DNA from: Apodemus sylvaticus
Lineage: Eukaryota; Chordata; Mammalia; Rodentia; Muridae
NCBI RefSeq assembly: GCF_947179515.1
Contig: NC_067495.1
Coordinates: 138,724,596 to 138,788,595, forward strand
Reading direction: 5' to 3'
DNA length: 64,000 nt
The notes beneath the pieces are model-generated. The model ran no database searches and was not told where the DNA came from. It saw nothing but the letters and a program-made list of their open reading frames with translations. Position numbers and translations under genes: made by a program. This document shows, one piece after another, positions 47,095-58,462 of this stretch. How positions within the stretch are numbered: position 1 is the stretch's first letter; every line of letters begins with the position of its first letter.

Positions 47095-47760
47095 TTTTAA
47101 GTATGTGACTGTTAGCCCTTAAGCCTTTGATAAGTATTTCACAATTGATATAACTACAGAGATTAGATATAGAGGTAGGGACTAGGGTCAAGAACGGGTT
47201 TATTGAAGAAGTGGAAATAGAATATGTAGGTAGCTATTGAGAGACAGCAATAGGAGAGACTGTAATGATGGGGATTAAATGGATTGTAGGATTTAAAGGT
47301 GGGTAATGGACAGAGAAAAGGGACTACCATCTGAGAGGTCATATGTAAATCTATAATAGAAACCTCTTAACATATATACATACAGTCATGAATTAAATAA
47401 ATCTCTATTGAATCAACAAATAACATGGAAAGAAAGACCCTACTGGATCTCTCTTGGCACCAAGTGAAACTTCCAGTGCATGGGTTAGGTTACAACTGAT
47501 TGAGTTGCTGGCTGAAGTAGCCTCATGGGAACACCTAAGTAACTCAGGCTATTGCCAGGACTACTAGTTGCTCTGCATAAACTTTAGGCTCCATGCTAAA
47601 GACAACACTTAAATATTTCACTGAAGAAGAAAAGGTCAAGCTGGTACCTAACTAGAATTACCATCTCAAAATGTTGGCATATCTGACCTTTGTTGAAACC
47701 CAATAAGAAAACGTTCCTGGTCAAAATAATAAAATATGAGTTTTATCTGTTCTAAGCTAT

Positions 47761-50640
47761 GGAATTTAAATGTTAATCTAGCTGGATCTATAAATAAAAT
47801 TATCAAAAGTATACTCTCTCAGGAATGCTGGATTACATGAACACATACAGAAAAAGTAAAGAGAACTAAATATCCTCTTAATAAAATAATATATTTATCC
47901 TTCCAAGAAACATCTTATTCAATATAGATTCTACAAGAGATCCCATCTTGTAGATTTTCACTTAATAAACTTGTGTATCTTGGAGGATCTTTTCCACACT
48001 TGTATGCGTATAGTACCTTCATTTAACACCATTATTTTAAATTTGAGTTACTTGCTATTATAGGATTTTTCTCACTCACCTTTTTGTGTGTAACTTATGA
48101 CTTCCTCAAGCACAAAGTTGCCAATAAATTTGCAAATTCCAAGAATTTCATAGGTGTATTTTTATCTATTGCTTGTGGCCTGTTTGATGCTGAATTTCAT
48201 TTTTGCATACACACATATTATTGGAGTGCTTGAATGCTATGTGTATATGTTTCTATAAAACAATCTGGAGATTAGCACACTTTTATTCATGGTAAGAAAC
48301 CTCGTAGTAAAATGTGGACACGATCAATGAATGTCTACCACCTATCATTGTGCAAGCTGATCTCTGGAACAACTACAATTCTACTAAATAAAACTGTTGG
48401 CAGCATCCAACAGCATGAAGATTTCGTTGCTTGTTTCAATTGTTTTCTTGAGTGATCAATGGCATAATGTGGATATATAGTTTTACATTCCTGAAGACTC
48501 TTCAATCTATACTTTCCTGTGCTATGCAAAGTCTACATCATGTGGTGTTACCACAGGGTACCTTCCAACAGGCTTGGAGAAGCTGGGTTTGACTCTTTTT
48601 GCTCTGACTGATCTAGGCTCAAGCAGAAACCTGGCCTTGCTCTCACAGGATGCACTCCACATGCTCTAGAGCCTGACAGTTTCTGGGCCTTAGCTGCAGG
48701 TCCCTATTACCTCTCAATTGGCCATGTCTGGCTGCTGAGAAGGCATGGGGGTGGAGAACAATTTGCATACCCATTATATTGTCTTGCTTGAGAGAAATAT
48801 AAATAGAATCTTTGTGGGAATAGCTTCCCACCCCTAAAACAAGCTTAATCGTTTCCACTCATCCTTCTCTGGCATATACACTTCCATTGAACTTTTACCC
48901 AGGCTTTAGCCTTATCGAGGCTCACAGTCCTGAAATTAGCTTTCTGGCCTTTTTCCTTAGAGAGTTTAGCAGGGAACAAATGTTGGTAGATTTTGTTGTG
49001 AGTGATAGGCAGGGTAATTTGTTTTTTATTTGTCTTAGTCCTTCTTGATTGTTTTAGGACTTTATAGACACAATTTACATGCTGGTCTAAATCATTTTGA
49101 TCTACTCAAGCCTCTCCTGTCTCATAAAGATTATGTCTCAACATGGTACTCAGCAGAGTCACTAAAGTCCTATACCACACCTGAACTTCCTTCTGAATCA
49201 ACCTCATTCTTAATTATCTCAAGAACATAGTTAGTCCTATGAGGTCTAGTAAAATGTGCATCAAGTACCTTTCTGGTCCTGAGTTTTCTCAGTAATTTAC
49301 ACACTTCCTCTCTTACCTTGATATTAATGATGAAGCTCATCTGGCAGTAATCCAGTATCTCTAATGACTCTTATGTGCCAGGCTATCAGGTACTGATTTC
49401 CTCAGACCATCTCAGATTATGCATCTTTGTCTTGAAGTGTGAATAATTACTCAATTTCTCTGCATCCATACTACTCAAACTAACCCCATGTGCCTAACCT
49501 ATGAGCCAGGTTGTGAGCTCTCTCATTTCTTGCTTAAATTTTTTCTCCATTTAAATATTTCAATGATAGAATATTCCTTAATTACTACAATTTCCTGTGT
49601 TTACTCATTAATAAGGCCTCCATTTTCACAGTGTACCATGGTTTTTCACTTCCTGTATATCCAAGGTGGGACCCACGGTGTATCTTCTAGTACATCTCCT
49701 TATTCTTTGTTTTCTCACTATTTGATCCCACCCATGGGTTTTACAGTTCAAAGCAGGGTTTACTTATTAATACAGATCTAATCTGCACTTTCATTTTCAT
49801 TCTTTCTCTCCTCTCTCCGTCCCTTTCCCCTTTTCCTATCAATTCATAAAACAATGTAGGGTATATCATTTACATGCTTTTAGCATTGTGTTGATTTTGT
49901 AATTTTTCCCATAGTTGATCAAGTTCTTTCTGGGAAAGCAGCAAGAACCTAATTACAGAGTTGCAAATCATATTTTTATAATAGCCATGTGGCTGATATT
50001 ATGACCAACTGTTATTAACCCTGTTCCATACTACTTATATTCAGGAATAGTTTGTTCTCAAGTCAATCAGTAGTTTGGGGGATAACTTCACATTTTTAAT
50101 CATCTCATTCATGAAGGAACTTTGTAGCTCCATACTTTGTCGAGAAAAATAAGTACTTTGGGCTTTTTCCCCACAGACATCTATCTGCCTTCATAGAGAT
50201 CAGCAATATTCACCTGCATGGTTTTTCACCCTAAGCAAGGAAAATGCAACTACCACAGCTGAGAGAAATTATCTTTATCCATGCTACACATAGAAGACAG
50301 ACAGCAGTGTTAGGATAGCCCTCAAGACATTTTATACTCAGACAGCTTAGCTTCAGTTGCATGTCCTGTCACACAGAGCAGAAATAATACAAAAGGGTCA
50401 TCTCAAACTCTTCATTAGTTTTGTCATGCTTCATATCAGGGGATAAAATACTGAGATCTTTTCCTGGGGAATCTCTATATATCTCCATATACTTCAGGAA
50501 CTGGTGATATACTCAAGAAATAATTTCATTCAAGCTTAGTTTGATAAAATATTAATTTTAGTTAGGGTTATTTATAGAAGTATGGGTAAAAGCCTATTTA
50601 TCATGTGTAATTTATTTGTAGTGTAGTTCTGCCAGTGAAG
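47761..50640. other. Single-copy-looking non-coding stretch
   Basis: About 2.9 kb with no confident element. The part at 48330-48900 is more GC-rich and could be an old LTR, but I see no terminal structure. No frame resembles a protein. Confidence 0.4.
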
Positions 50641-50735
<95 letters not shown>

Positions 50736-50766
50736 CTGTCTGTCTGTCTCTCTCCCCTCTCTCTCC

Positions 50767-50802
<36 letters not shown>

Positions 50803-50857
50803 CCCTTTCTCCTCTCTGTCTGTCTGTCTCTCACTCTCAAACACACACGCTCGCTCT

Positions 50858-50911
<54 letters not shown>
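50641..50911. repeat. Large compound (CT)n-(CTGT)n-(CA)n microsatellite
   Basis: About 190 bases of nearly pure pyrimidine (CT, then CTGT blocks in two clusters) followed by a CA run of about 50 bases. All frames through it (50572-51011) are translated repeat. Confidence 0.98.
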
Positions 50912-50913
<2 letters not shown>

Positions 50914-50938
50914 GAAGAACAACCCCACAACTCCCCCA

Positions 50939-51475
50939 CATCTCTGGAAACTGTTAACCATCTATATACTATATATCCTTGGGGATGAATTTGGCTACAT
51001 GAATTTAGCACTAGAAATTGTTTTAACAGAAATTGTGAATAGGCAAACTATAAACTAGATATTCAAAGATATTCCTCAGGTCTCAGCTTTGATACAGCAG
51101 AAGTGAAAAACTGTGGTACAGTGTGAAGATGAAGAGGTAAATGGCCTCATGAATTATCTCCCATAGGAACTGATAATGGTCTTTATATGTTCAGGGAGAG
51201 GTATGACCTTTTGGGGCCATCCTCCCAGAAACTCTTAACTGTCTAGAAGTCCTGGTGGAGATGTTGAGGCCTCATGATCCTTCCTTCCTTGTGACTGTTA
51301 AATTTTAACTGCCTATATGTCTTTGGGTAGTTATAAGGACCCATATGTTTCCCCAAAGAAACTGTTAACTGCCTATCAATCTTGAGGAAGAACAAAGCAT
51401 CATGGGGCCCTGCCTCAAGGGACTGTTAACTGCCTATTTACCTTGGGGGGGGGAATGGATTAATGAATCCATTCC
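50939..51475 (+). repeat. Decayed minisatellite, about 60-70 base period
   Basis: A core close to 'aaactgttaactgcctat' recurs at 51230, 51300, 51360 and 51421, with 'ttaactg' at 51235, 51305, 51365 and 51426. Each unit continues with a 'cttgggg' or similar G-rich part and a C/T-rich part. A more distant copy lies at 50948 beside the microsatellite, and a weak one at 51167. Confidence 0.6.
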
Positions 51476-51813
51476 CTTCTATTATTAAAAGTAAATGGCC
51501 ATAATCTTCTGCAATTATTCTTCTTGTTAGCATAACTGCTGGTAATTCAAGAGGACAATATTTATGTCATGCATGGAAAACCATATTCCAAACACTAAAT
51601 CTTGAATCAGGTAATATCTTACAGATTCTCTAGTAAATGTCTTGACCATGAAATTTGTAAGAAACTAAAGAATAAAAAAGAGGCAGTCACTGTCCTAAAT
51701 CAAAAGAAACTCAAGAGAGGGGTAATTTGGACTTCATGTCGGAACAGAAAAAAAAAATTGAGTTAGATGATACCTCAAACCTCCCCAAAATTCATAAGCA
51801 GTTAATGGTTTCT

Positions 51814-52139
51814 TTTTTTTTATTCGATATATTTTTTATTTACATTTCAAATGATTTCCCCTTTTCTAGCCCCCCCCCACTCCCCGAAAGTCCTGTAAGC
51901 CCCCTTCTCTCCCCCTGTCCTCCCACCCACCCCTTCACACTTCCCTGTTCTGGTTTTGCGGAATACTGCTTCACTGAGTCTTTCCAGAACCAGGGGCCAC
52001 TCTTCCTTTCTTCTTGTACCTCATTTGATGTGTGGATTATATTTTGGGTATTCCAGTTTTCTAGGTTAATATCCACTTATTAGTGAGTGCATACCATGAT
52101 TCACCTTTTGAGTCTGGGTTACCTCACTTAGTATGATGT
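51814..52139 (-). mobile_element. 5'-truncated L1 3' end with target-site duplication
   Basis: T-rich tail, reversed short 3' UTR identical in type to that at 25260-25500, and the last codons of ORF2. 'atggtttct' flanks it at 51805-51813 and 52140-52148. The element is about 326 bases. Confidence 0.9.
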
Positions 52140-52255
52140 ATGGTTTCTATAGCTATTAAGGATCACGATTCCATTCTCGTCCTCAAAGAAGTATAGGTAG
52201 TTAACTATTAACAATTACAAGGAGGAGGGATGGCTGATATGAAATCCATATAAAT

Positions 52256-52432
52256 ACATGACAAGAACTTCAAATTTTTGAAGAAAGAAAATATAAGAAG
52301 GTGGAAAGATTTCCCATGCTCATGGATGGGTAGGATTGGCATAGGAAACTGGCAAGCTTACCAAAAGCAATCTACATATTTAACACAATTCCCATCAAAA
52401 GTCCAACATAATTCTTTACAGACCATGGAAGT
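52256..52432 (+). mobile_element. L1 ORF2 fragment
   Basis: Plus frames match the ORF2 stretch after the RT: RRWKDFPCSWMGRI, then 'gcttaccaaaagcaatctac' in another frame. Neither end of an L1 is present, so it is an isolated internal fragment. Confidence 0.75.
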
Positions 52433-52552
52433 TCACACAAGTAGTAGTAGAACAGATGATATATATGGAGAAACTGAGAATTGACTTAAAGGAAAAAAAC
52501 AACTTTGAGTGGTATTGGGAGATATCAGTGTAAAGTCAACTGAAGGAGGGTT

Positions 52553-52579
52553 CCTATGTAGGGATCCCTCCTACATAGG
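52553..52579. other. Small perfect hairpin
   Basis: 'cctatgtagg' (52553-52562) and its complement 'cctacatagg' (52570-52579) are separated by seven bases. No U-rich tract or other context points to a function. Confidence 0.6.
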
Positions 52580-53155
52580 GAGAGTTGTTTTCCCTAGGAG
52601 AAATTTTTTTCCACACTGCGTAAGAAGCTTCAGTGATGCATCTGTTTGGGCCTCAAATACATTCTTATAACTAAGGATGAATCATCCGTGCTCCTGTAAG
52701 CCTAGTAAGTGAATTGGTTCATCAAGATTGAGTTATGTAGAATCATTTCTTTGGTTTGTCCATTGAACATGCTATCCAAGATGAAGAGATGATTTCTTTA
52801 GGAAAACAAACATTTTTTTAAATTGTGTATATATGTGTTAAAGATGGAGAGTTCTGTGTTGAAAGAAATAAGAGGTCTGAAGCAATGTGGCTAGAAACAT
52901 TAAAATGTATGATGTGGAAAGGAAAGGAAAGGAAATATTGCATGGTTGTCTCATGCATAAAGCACACTTAAATCTGTGTATGAGAAAGTACCAGAAGATT
53001 TTTTGTGGGGAAGAGGGTCTAGATAGGGTTAAAGAAGGACAAGGAGAATAGTTTAGTGAAGAAGGGACAATTGTATTTATGTATGATGAATTCTATTGCA
53101 TATTAATTTAAAATGACAGTTCTATATGTAAAACTTTATAAGATGATAAAGCTAA
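52580..53155. other. Non-coding stretch
   Basis: Nothing recognised apart from a short 'ggaaa' tandem at 52919-52935. Confidence 0.5.
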
Positions 53156-53385
53156 ACTTTTTTTATTCGATATAATTTTTTATTTACATTTCAAATGATT
53201 TCCCCTTTTCTAGCCCCCCCACTCCCCGAAAGTCCCGTAAGCCCCTTTCTCTTCCCCTGTCCTCCCACCCACCCCTTCCCACTTCCCCGTTCTGGTTTTG
53301 CTGAGTACTGTTTCACTGAGTCTTTCCAGAACAAGGGGCCACTCCTCCTTCCTTCTTGTACCTCATTTGATGTGTGGGTTATTTT
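53156..53385 (-). mobile_element. 5'-truncated L1 3' end
   Basis: The same short 3' UTR type as at 51814 and 25260, truncated before the ORF2 stop. The T-rich tail lies on the left. No clear target-site duplication. Confidence 0.9.
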
Positions 53386-53429
53386 AATTAATAATTTTAA
53401 AAGATGTTTTCAGTGGACCTAAAGCATAC

Positions 53430-53443
53430 ACATATAACACACA

Positions 53444-53505
<62 letters not shown>

Positions 53506-53508
53506 CAG
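53430..53508. repeat. (CA)n microsatellite
   Basis: CA repeats with minor interruptions. Confidence 0.97.
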
Positions 53509-54617
53509 CCTGGAGATGTGAAACATTCAATAGTTAGAGAAAATAAATATGCAACTAGACATTACAAAAGGTTACAAATTTAACCAATATATATATGCCT
53601 AGTTTCTACCATAATTTTCAAAATGAGGGTCTTTCACCATTTTATATCTGCATATTTAATATTCTAGTCTATATGGTTTCTTTAGTTGTTAAAATTATAT
53701 TGTCCAAACTAAACATTATTTTTAAAATTTAAACCTTAATCATGTTTTAGCATCACTAGTACTTAGTAAATGGATCCACATAGCAGTTGATGGTGAGATC
53801 TTTTTATTTAGACTTCATAGTTGCCTGTGAAGAAAGATAAAATAAAAATGGTTTTAAAACTTCTCATTTTTAAAATTAGTGACTAGTATAGCAAATTTTC
53901 TACTATTAATCCATTTTATAGTATATATGATTTTCCTTAAAATTTGATTTGCCTTCCAAATAAAATTTTATAGAGAATAGAATATTTTCTACAGTTTTCT
54001 TTTCCACATTTCCAAAGAAATCCTAAAATGCTTTTACTTTTTAAATAAAATATTTTAAAGTTGATAAATATGTGTATCAAATTTGAGCTATTTTCTTTCA
54101 AATACTTACACTTACAATTGCTATTTAAGTACTTTTTAAGGATTGTCAATGAAAAGCAAATCTTTTAATTACTACTCTTTTATTTTCAATCATTTGTTGT
54201 TAACATACACTTTTCTTTTTGAACATCATATAGTATAATTTAAAATATTGTCAAAATTGTCTTTCAACTTTTTCATTAAAAGTTGACTATCATTTCTCCT
54301 ATTTTGTTTCAGATATACTGAAGTTTGCAATTCCTAATGAAAGGGACAGGATATATTTCTAGACATTCTAAATAGTCTATGATACTTTAATGGAAATATG
54401 TTTAATTACCCAAATTCTCTTTTAATTTTATATTACATCTTTCTCAAATCCTGAACTCTGAAATAACTTAGCTAGCACTAGACATCAAAATCAGTACACC
54501 CTTAATCTTTTCATAAAGATAATGCTATTTATACCATACTGCTTACTACTGCCTTTCCATAATATTTTGAAAGCATAGAAGCTTTTGAGTTCACTAGGAA
54601 CATAAATAAAAACTGAC
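53509..54617. other. AT-rich single-copy-looking stretch; possible intron
   Basis: No repeat recognised. On the minus strand a strong splice acceptor (pyrimidine tract ending TTTCTTCACAG, exon start 53824) is followed by an AATAAA at about 53808-53803. If the exon-like block at 54618-54860 is real, 53825-54617 would be its downstream intron. Confidence 0.35.
53972..54009. repeat. 38-base repeat, copy 1
   Basis: It matches 55129-55166 at 37 of 38 bases in the same orientation, 1.16 kb apart, with unrelated flanks. See findings. Confidence 0.85.
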
Positions 54618-54860
54618 CTGTTAGTTTGAAGTTTTCCACCAATGTTGATATGTGGCTGTATCCAAAGTGGCCACATTCTGTTAAAGTATGTTGTAAAAGT
54701 TGCGTCTTCTACGGATGAAATAGAAGAAAGCAACGCACAATTTAATGAAGAATATTATCAGGAATAAGAGCAATACTGTCCAGGTGATCATAATTGTGAC
54801 AAGCAGTCGCTCATTTGAATCAAAATCTAAATCTTTGTCCATGACTAAGTGACAATGTTC
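54618..54860 (-). other. Candidate exon enclosing a small membrane-protein frame
   Basis: On the minus strand a T-rich tract ends ATTTCTGCAG, so an exon would start at 54860. A donor CAG|GTCAGT matches the consensus at all but one position, and an exon would end at 54618. The 243-base block contains the 53-codon frame at 54681-54842. The frame is also open upstream of its ATG to the acceptor, so the true start could lie in an earlier exon. The stop is 63 bases from the donor, slightly more than the distance usually linked to nonsense-mediated decay. Splice-like signals occur by chance in AT-rich DNA. Confidence 0.35.
54681..54842 (-). CDS. Candidate 53-residue single-pass membrane microprotein
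   Basis: Not recognised as a known protein. The frame starts MDKDLDFDSNER (acidic, residues 1-12). It continues with a strongly hydrophobic stretch from about residue 13 to 43 (for example TWTVLLLFLIIFF at 20-32, interrupted by K34). It then has four arginines (44-47) and ends NFYNIL. An acidic N-terminus and arginine cluster after the membrane segment predict N-outside, C-inside. The ATG has G at -3 and G at +4, a favourable start context. It lies inside the exon-like block at 54618-54860, in a region free of recognised repeats. Hydrophobic short frames arise by chance in AT-rich DNA, so without conservation or expression evidence this stays a hypothesis. Confidence 0.35.
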   Translation of the reverse strand: MDKDLDFDSNERLLVTIMITWTVLLLFLIIFFIKLCVAFFYFIRRRRNFYNIL

Positions 54861-55649
54861 CTGCAGAAATTATAGCCAAAAGGATAAACAAAAACAAATG
54901 CGAAGGGTCCCTGGACCATCAAACTGCTCCTTCCAGGTTCAGGCAGGATAGTAAGACTTCCACAGGGCTTCATGCCACTTTACTAGTTATGTCACAGGCC
55001 CAGACAGATGTGCCAATTGTCATGTCATTGCTGAGAAGGAAAGCAGTAGTCATGGCAACCTGTAAGAGAGACAGGCTTTTTACCCTTGACCAAAATTTCT
55101 CTTTTACTAGTTTTAAACATAAGTATGAAGAGAATAGAATATTTTCTTCAGTTTTCTTTTCCACATCATCTTGAGTTTGTTTTTTTATCAAGATATGTAT
55201 AAAGTCTATTAATTTGCTGTATTTTTCTACCCGTGGTGGATTTTTCTACTAAAATCAACCTATAGATTCATTGATATCGAATATTTTGGGATAAAAATTA
55301 ATCCAAAAATTAATATGGAAGTCCATGCTGAGTCAAAGCAATTCTATTCAGAAATAAGAGCCAAATCATTATATTTAAATGGCCTGAAATTGCACCACAG
55401 TGCCATAGTGTCTGAAGTAACATGATACTAGAAGAAAATTAGACATGAAGAGCATGGAACATAATAGAAGACTCAGATAAATTCACACAGCTATGAACAT
55501 ATAATTTTAATAAAGATGTCAAAACATGCACTGAAATAAAGGAAAGTTGGCCTTTTCAGTAAATGGTTATCTATTTGAAATAAAATACAACATTGTCAGT
55601 TATTGTATAGACTGGATTAAAAAACTGTCATTTAAAAATTAAATGCTGG
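54861..55649. other. Single-copy-looking stretch, possible intron or upstream exon
   Basis: A second acceptor-like signal on the minus strand (CTGTCTCTCTTACAG, exon start 55059) precedes a short frame beginning MTTAFLLSNDMT that stops after 27 codons. No matching donor is convincing. The rest is unrecognised. Confidence 0.3.
55129..55166. repeat. 38-base repeat, copy 2
   Basis: Partner of 53972-54009. Confidence 0.85.
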
Positions 55650-56879
55650 AACTGCAGATAATATCTGCTTCTACTTCTTTCCAACTCCTTCCATAGTCCT
55701 CAAGTTTTTAGTTTAGAATTGAGTTATTGATGCTTCCCCCATAGTCCTCACATCTCCTCTCCTGTGTCATGTTTTCCTTACTAGCCCAGAGTATAGTTTG
55801 TGTAGCTACTTACTTCATGATCATACAAATCTAGCTACTGGAGCATAGGTCACACCCCTATAAACTCACCACCCCTCCCTCAGGAAACTACTAAGAGCTC
55901 CTTAGTTGAGATAAGGTTTTCTGATCTCCTTCCCTATCAATTCTGCTTTTTCTTATGTACGTCTTACATAAAGAGCTACATATGCTGTGGTTCATGAATG
56001 GAACAGCTTTGCCATGTGTGGAACACACTATTTTTCAACAGCCCTTTTCGCAAGCTGACTTTTACCATCTTTCTTCTTCCCGGCTATGTGTTGCCTTCTG
56101 TGGAGTAGACCTTAAATCTAATAGAAGCATTTAATCAACACAGTAGCATTTGCACCACTATTGTACACATGAGCACACCAGCATGGTTGCCTTGCTGGTT
56201 ATATTGTAGCTCATATTATTCATAAATCTCTAAGTCTGTCTATTCACACCCCCCTCCAAAGCCTAACACAGCTTTCTGTTACTCTGAAAGCTAGCCCCCA
56301 GAAATAAGATTTCTGGTCAGTACCAACTGGATTTTTCCATGTCTTGTCAATGTATGTAGCAATTTCTGAATATGGTATTAGTATCAAATTCTTATGAGCA
56401 AAAATAAAAACAAAGCAATGTCAATAAGTCTATATTGTTCTGTGGGGTATCTAGGACCCGTTCTCTAACCAATAACTTGAAGTGTAACCTCTCATACTTA
56501 GCACTATAAATTTTATTTTATATAGTATGGCTTTAGGTAGGAATATTATCTACCATCACCACTTCATGTAGAATATATAAATATATTCTTAACATATATA
56601 ATGGGGTTACATCACTTTAAATTTCCATGGATAGCCTTTTAAAACATCCTCACTGTTACTTATCTCTCCATCAAGTATGTCCTATGGTTTATACTGCCTT
56701 CTCCTTCTCACCTGAACTTCACTCCATATTCACCCTCCCCCTCTTCATACCACCTATGTTCTATTATTCCCTATTCTTAAAGTCCCCACACAGCCCCTTT
56801 TTTGTTTTCTGGCTTCTGGGGGGTACCCTAAATTAAAAACACAATTCCAAAAATCCAAATCTAGCTAATATCCACTTAT

Positions 56880-58150
56880 TAGTGAGTACATACAATGCAT
56901 GTCCTTTTTGGATCTGAATTACCTCACTCAGGATGATATTTTCTAGTTATCTACTTGCCTGCAAAACTCAGGATGCCCTTGTTCTTAATAGCTGAGTAGT
57001 ATTCCATTGTGTAAATGAAACACATTATCTGTATCCATTCTTCTATTGTGGGACATCTGGGTTGTTTCCAGCTTTTGGCTATCAAAAACAAGGCCACTAT
57101 GAACATAGTCGATCACATGCAACTGTGGCATAGTGGGTATCCTTTGAGTATATGCCCAAGAGTGGTATTTCTGAGTCTTCAGGAAGATCTCTTTTCAATT
57201 TTCTGAGGAGCCACCAGGTTGATTTCCACAGTGGTTGTACCATTTTGCAATCCAACTGGTAATGGAGAAGTGTTTCCCTTTCTCCACATCCTCAACAACA
57301 GGTGTTGTCAACTGAGGTTTTAACCTTAACCATTCTTATTGGTAGAATCTCAGGCTCAATTTGATTTGGATTTCTAATCATTAAGGACTTTTCACCTTTC
57401 TTTAGGTGCTTCTCAGCCATTTGAGATTCCTCAGCTGTGAATTCTCAGTTTAATTCTATACCTCATTTTTTGATTGGGTTGTTTTTTGGGTTTTTTTGTT
57501 TGTTTGTTTGTTTTGTTTTGTTTTTTTTTTGTTTTGGTGATCAGCTTCTTGAGTTCTTTATATATTTTGGATATTAGAACTCTATCAGAAGTGGGGTTAA
57601 TGAAGATTTTTTTCCCAATCTGTAGGTTGCCGATTTGTCTTATTGATTATGTCCTATGCTTTACACAATCTTTCCAGTTTCATGAGGTCCCAATTATTAA
57701 TTCTTGGTCTTGGAGAATGAGCCATTGGAGTTCTGTTTAGGAAATTTCCCCCTGTGCCAATGAGTTCAAGGGTCTTTCCCAAGTTCTCTTCCATTAGACT
57801 CAATGTATCTGGTTTTATATTGAGGTCCTTGATCCACTTGGATTTGAGTTTTGTGCAAGGTGACAAATATGTGTTTATTTTCATTTTTCTACATACAAAT
57901 AGTCAGTTAGTCCAGTAACATTTATTCAAGATGCTTTCTTTTTTTACATTTTATATTTTTGGTGTCGTTATCAAAGATCATGTCCATAAGGCTGTGGTTT
58001 TATTTCTGAGTCTTCAAGTCTATTCTATTGACCAGTGTATCTGTCTCTGCACCAATGCCATGCAGCTTTTAATCACTATTGCTCTGTAGTAAAGCTTGAG
58101 GTTAGGGATTGTGATTTCCACGAGCCATTCTTTTATTGTTAATAATTGTT
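56880..58150 (-). pseudogene. L1 ORF2 C-terminal region, decayed
   Basis: Minus-strand pieces include YLSPCTKLKSKWIKDLNIKP and TGGNFLNRTPMAHSPRPRIN (57654-57884), the region downstream of the RT. Other conserved blocks are visible only in broken frames. A (TTTG/TTTTG) simple run at 57496-57535 has expanded inside it. Not functional. Confidence 0.8.
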
Positions 58151-58151
58151 T
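58141..58151. repeat. Left target-site duplication of the nested L1 tail
   Basis: 'aataattgttt', repeated at 58452-58462. Confidence 0.85.
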
Positions 58152-58451
58152 GAATCATGGTATGCACTCACTAATAAGTGGTTATTAACCTAGAAAACTG
58201 GAATACCAAAAACATAATCCACACATCAAATGAGGTACAAGGAGAAAGGAGGAGTGGCCCCTGGTTCTGGAAAGACTCAGTGAAACAGTATTCGGTAAAA
58301 CCAGAACGGGGAAGTGGGAAGGGGTGGGTGGGAGGACAGGGAAAGAGAAGGGGACTTAAGGGACTTTCGGGGAGTGGGGGGCTAGAAAAGGGGAAATCAT
58401 TTGAAATGTAAATAAATTATATCGAATAAAAATAAATAAATAAAAGAAAAA
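58152..58451 (+). mobile_element. Young L1 3' end nested in the old L1
   Basis: The last few ORF2 codons, the short 3' UTR ('gaaaactggaataccaaaaa', 'tctggaaagactcagtgaaa', 'gggactttcggggagtgggg') and the end 'tatcgaataaaaataaataa'. It is the same subfamily as 25260-25500, 51814 and 53156, but on the plus strand. The 77-codon frame across it is 3' UTR sequence, not a gene. Confidence 0.9.
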
Positions 58452-58462
58452 AATAATTGTTT
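58452..58462. repeat. Right target-site duplication of the nested L1 tail
   Basis: Exact copy of 58141-58151. The old ORF2 sequence resumes here. Confidence 0.85.

Larger units (their letters stand above)
41450..47760 (+). mobile_element. Near-full-length old L1 (Lx-type) with nested insertions
   Basis: Parts in order: a GC-richer 5' UTR-like segment (about 41450-42400), an ORF1 5' relic (42590-42860), ORF2 from before the RT (43090) to 44449, resumption at 45508 through the ORF2 C-terminus (46890), and a long old-type 3' UTR to about 47760 ('ccagtgcatgggttaggtta', 'taactcaggctattgccagg'). Missing are the rest of ORF1 and the endonuclease. A younger L1 (44450-45495) and a URR1 (46901-47094) lie inside it. 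Exact outer ends are uncertain. Confidence 0.75.

Noticed and set aside
50572..51011. Several long frames on both strands
   Set aside because: They are translated CT, CTGT and CA repeats, and different frames give equally low-complexity proteins.
54970..55191. 73-codon minus-strand frame upstream of the candidate exon
   Set aside because: It runs across a splice-acceptor-like site at 55059 and includes the duplicated 38-base patch; there is no sign that it is one coding unit.
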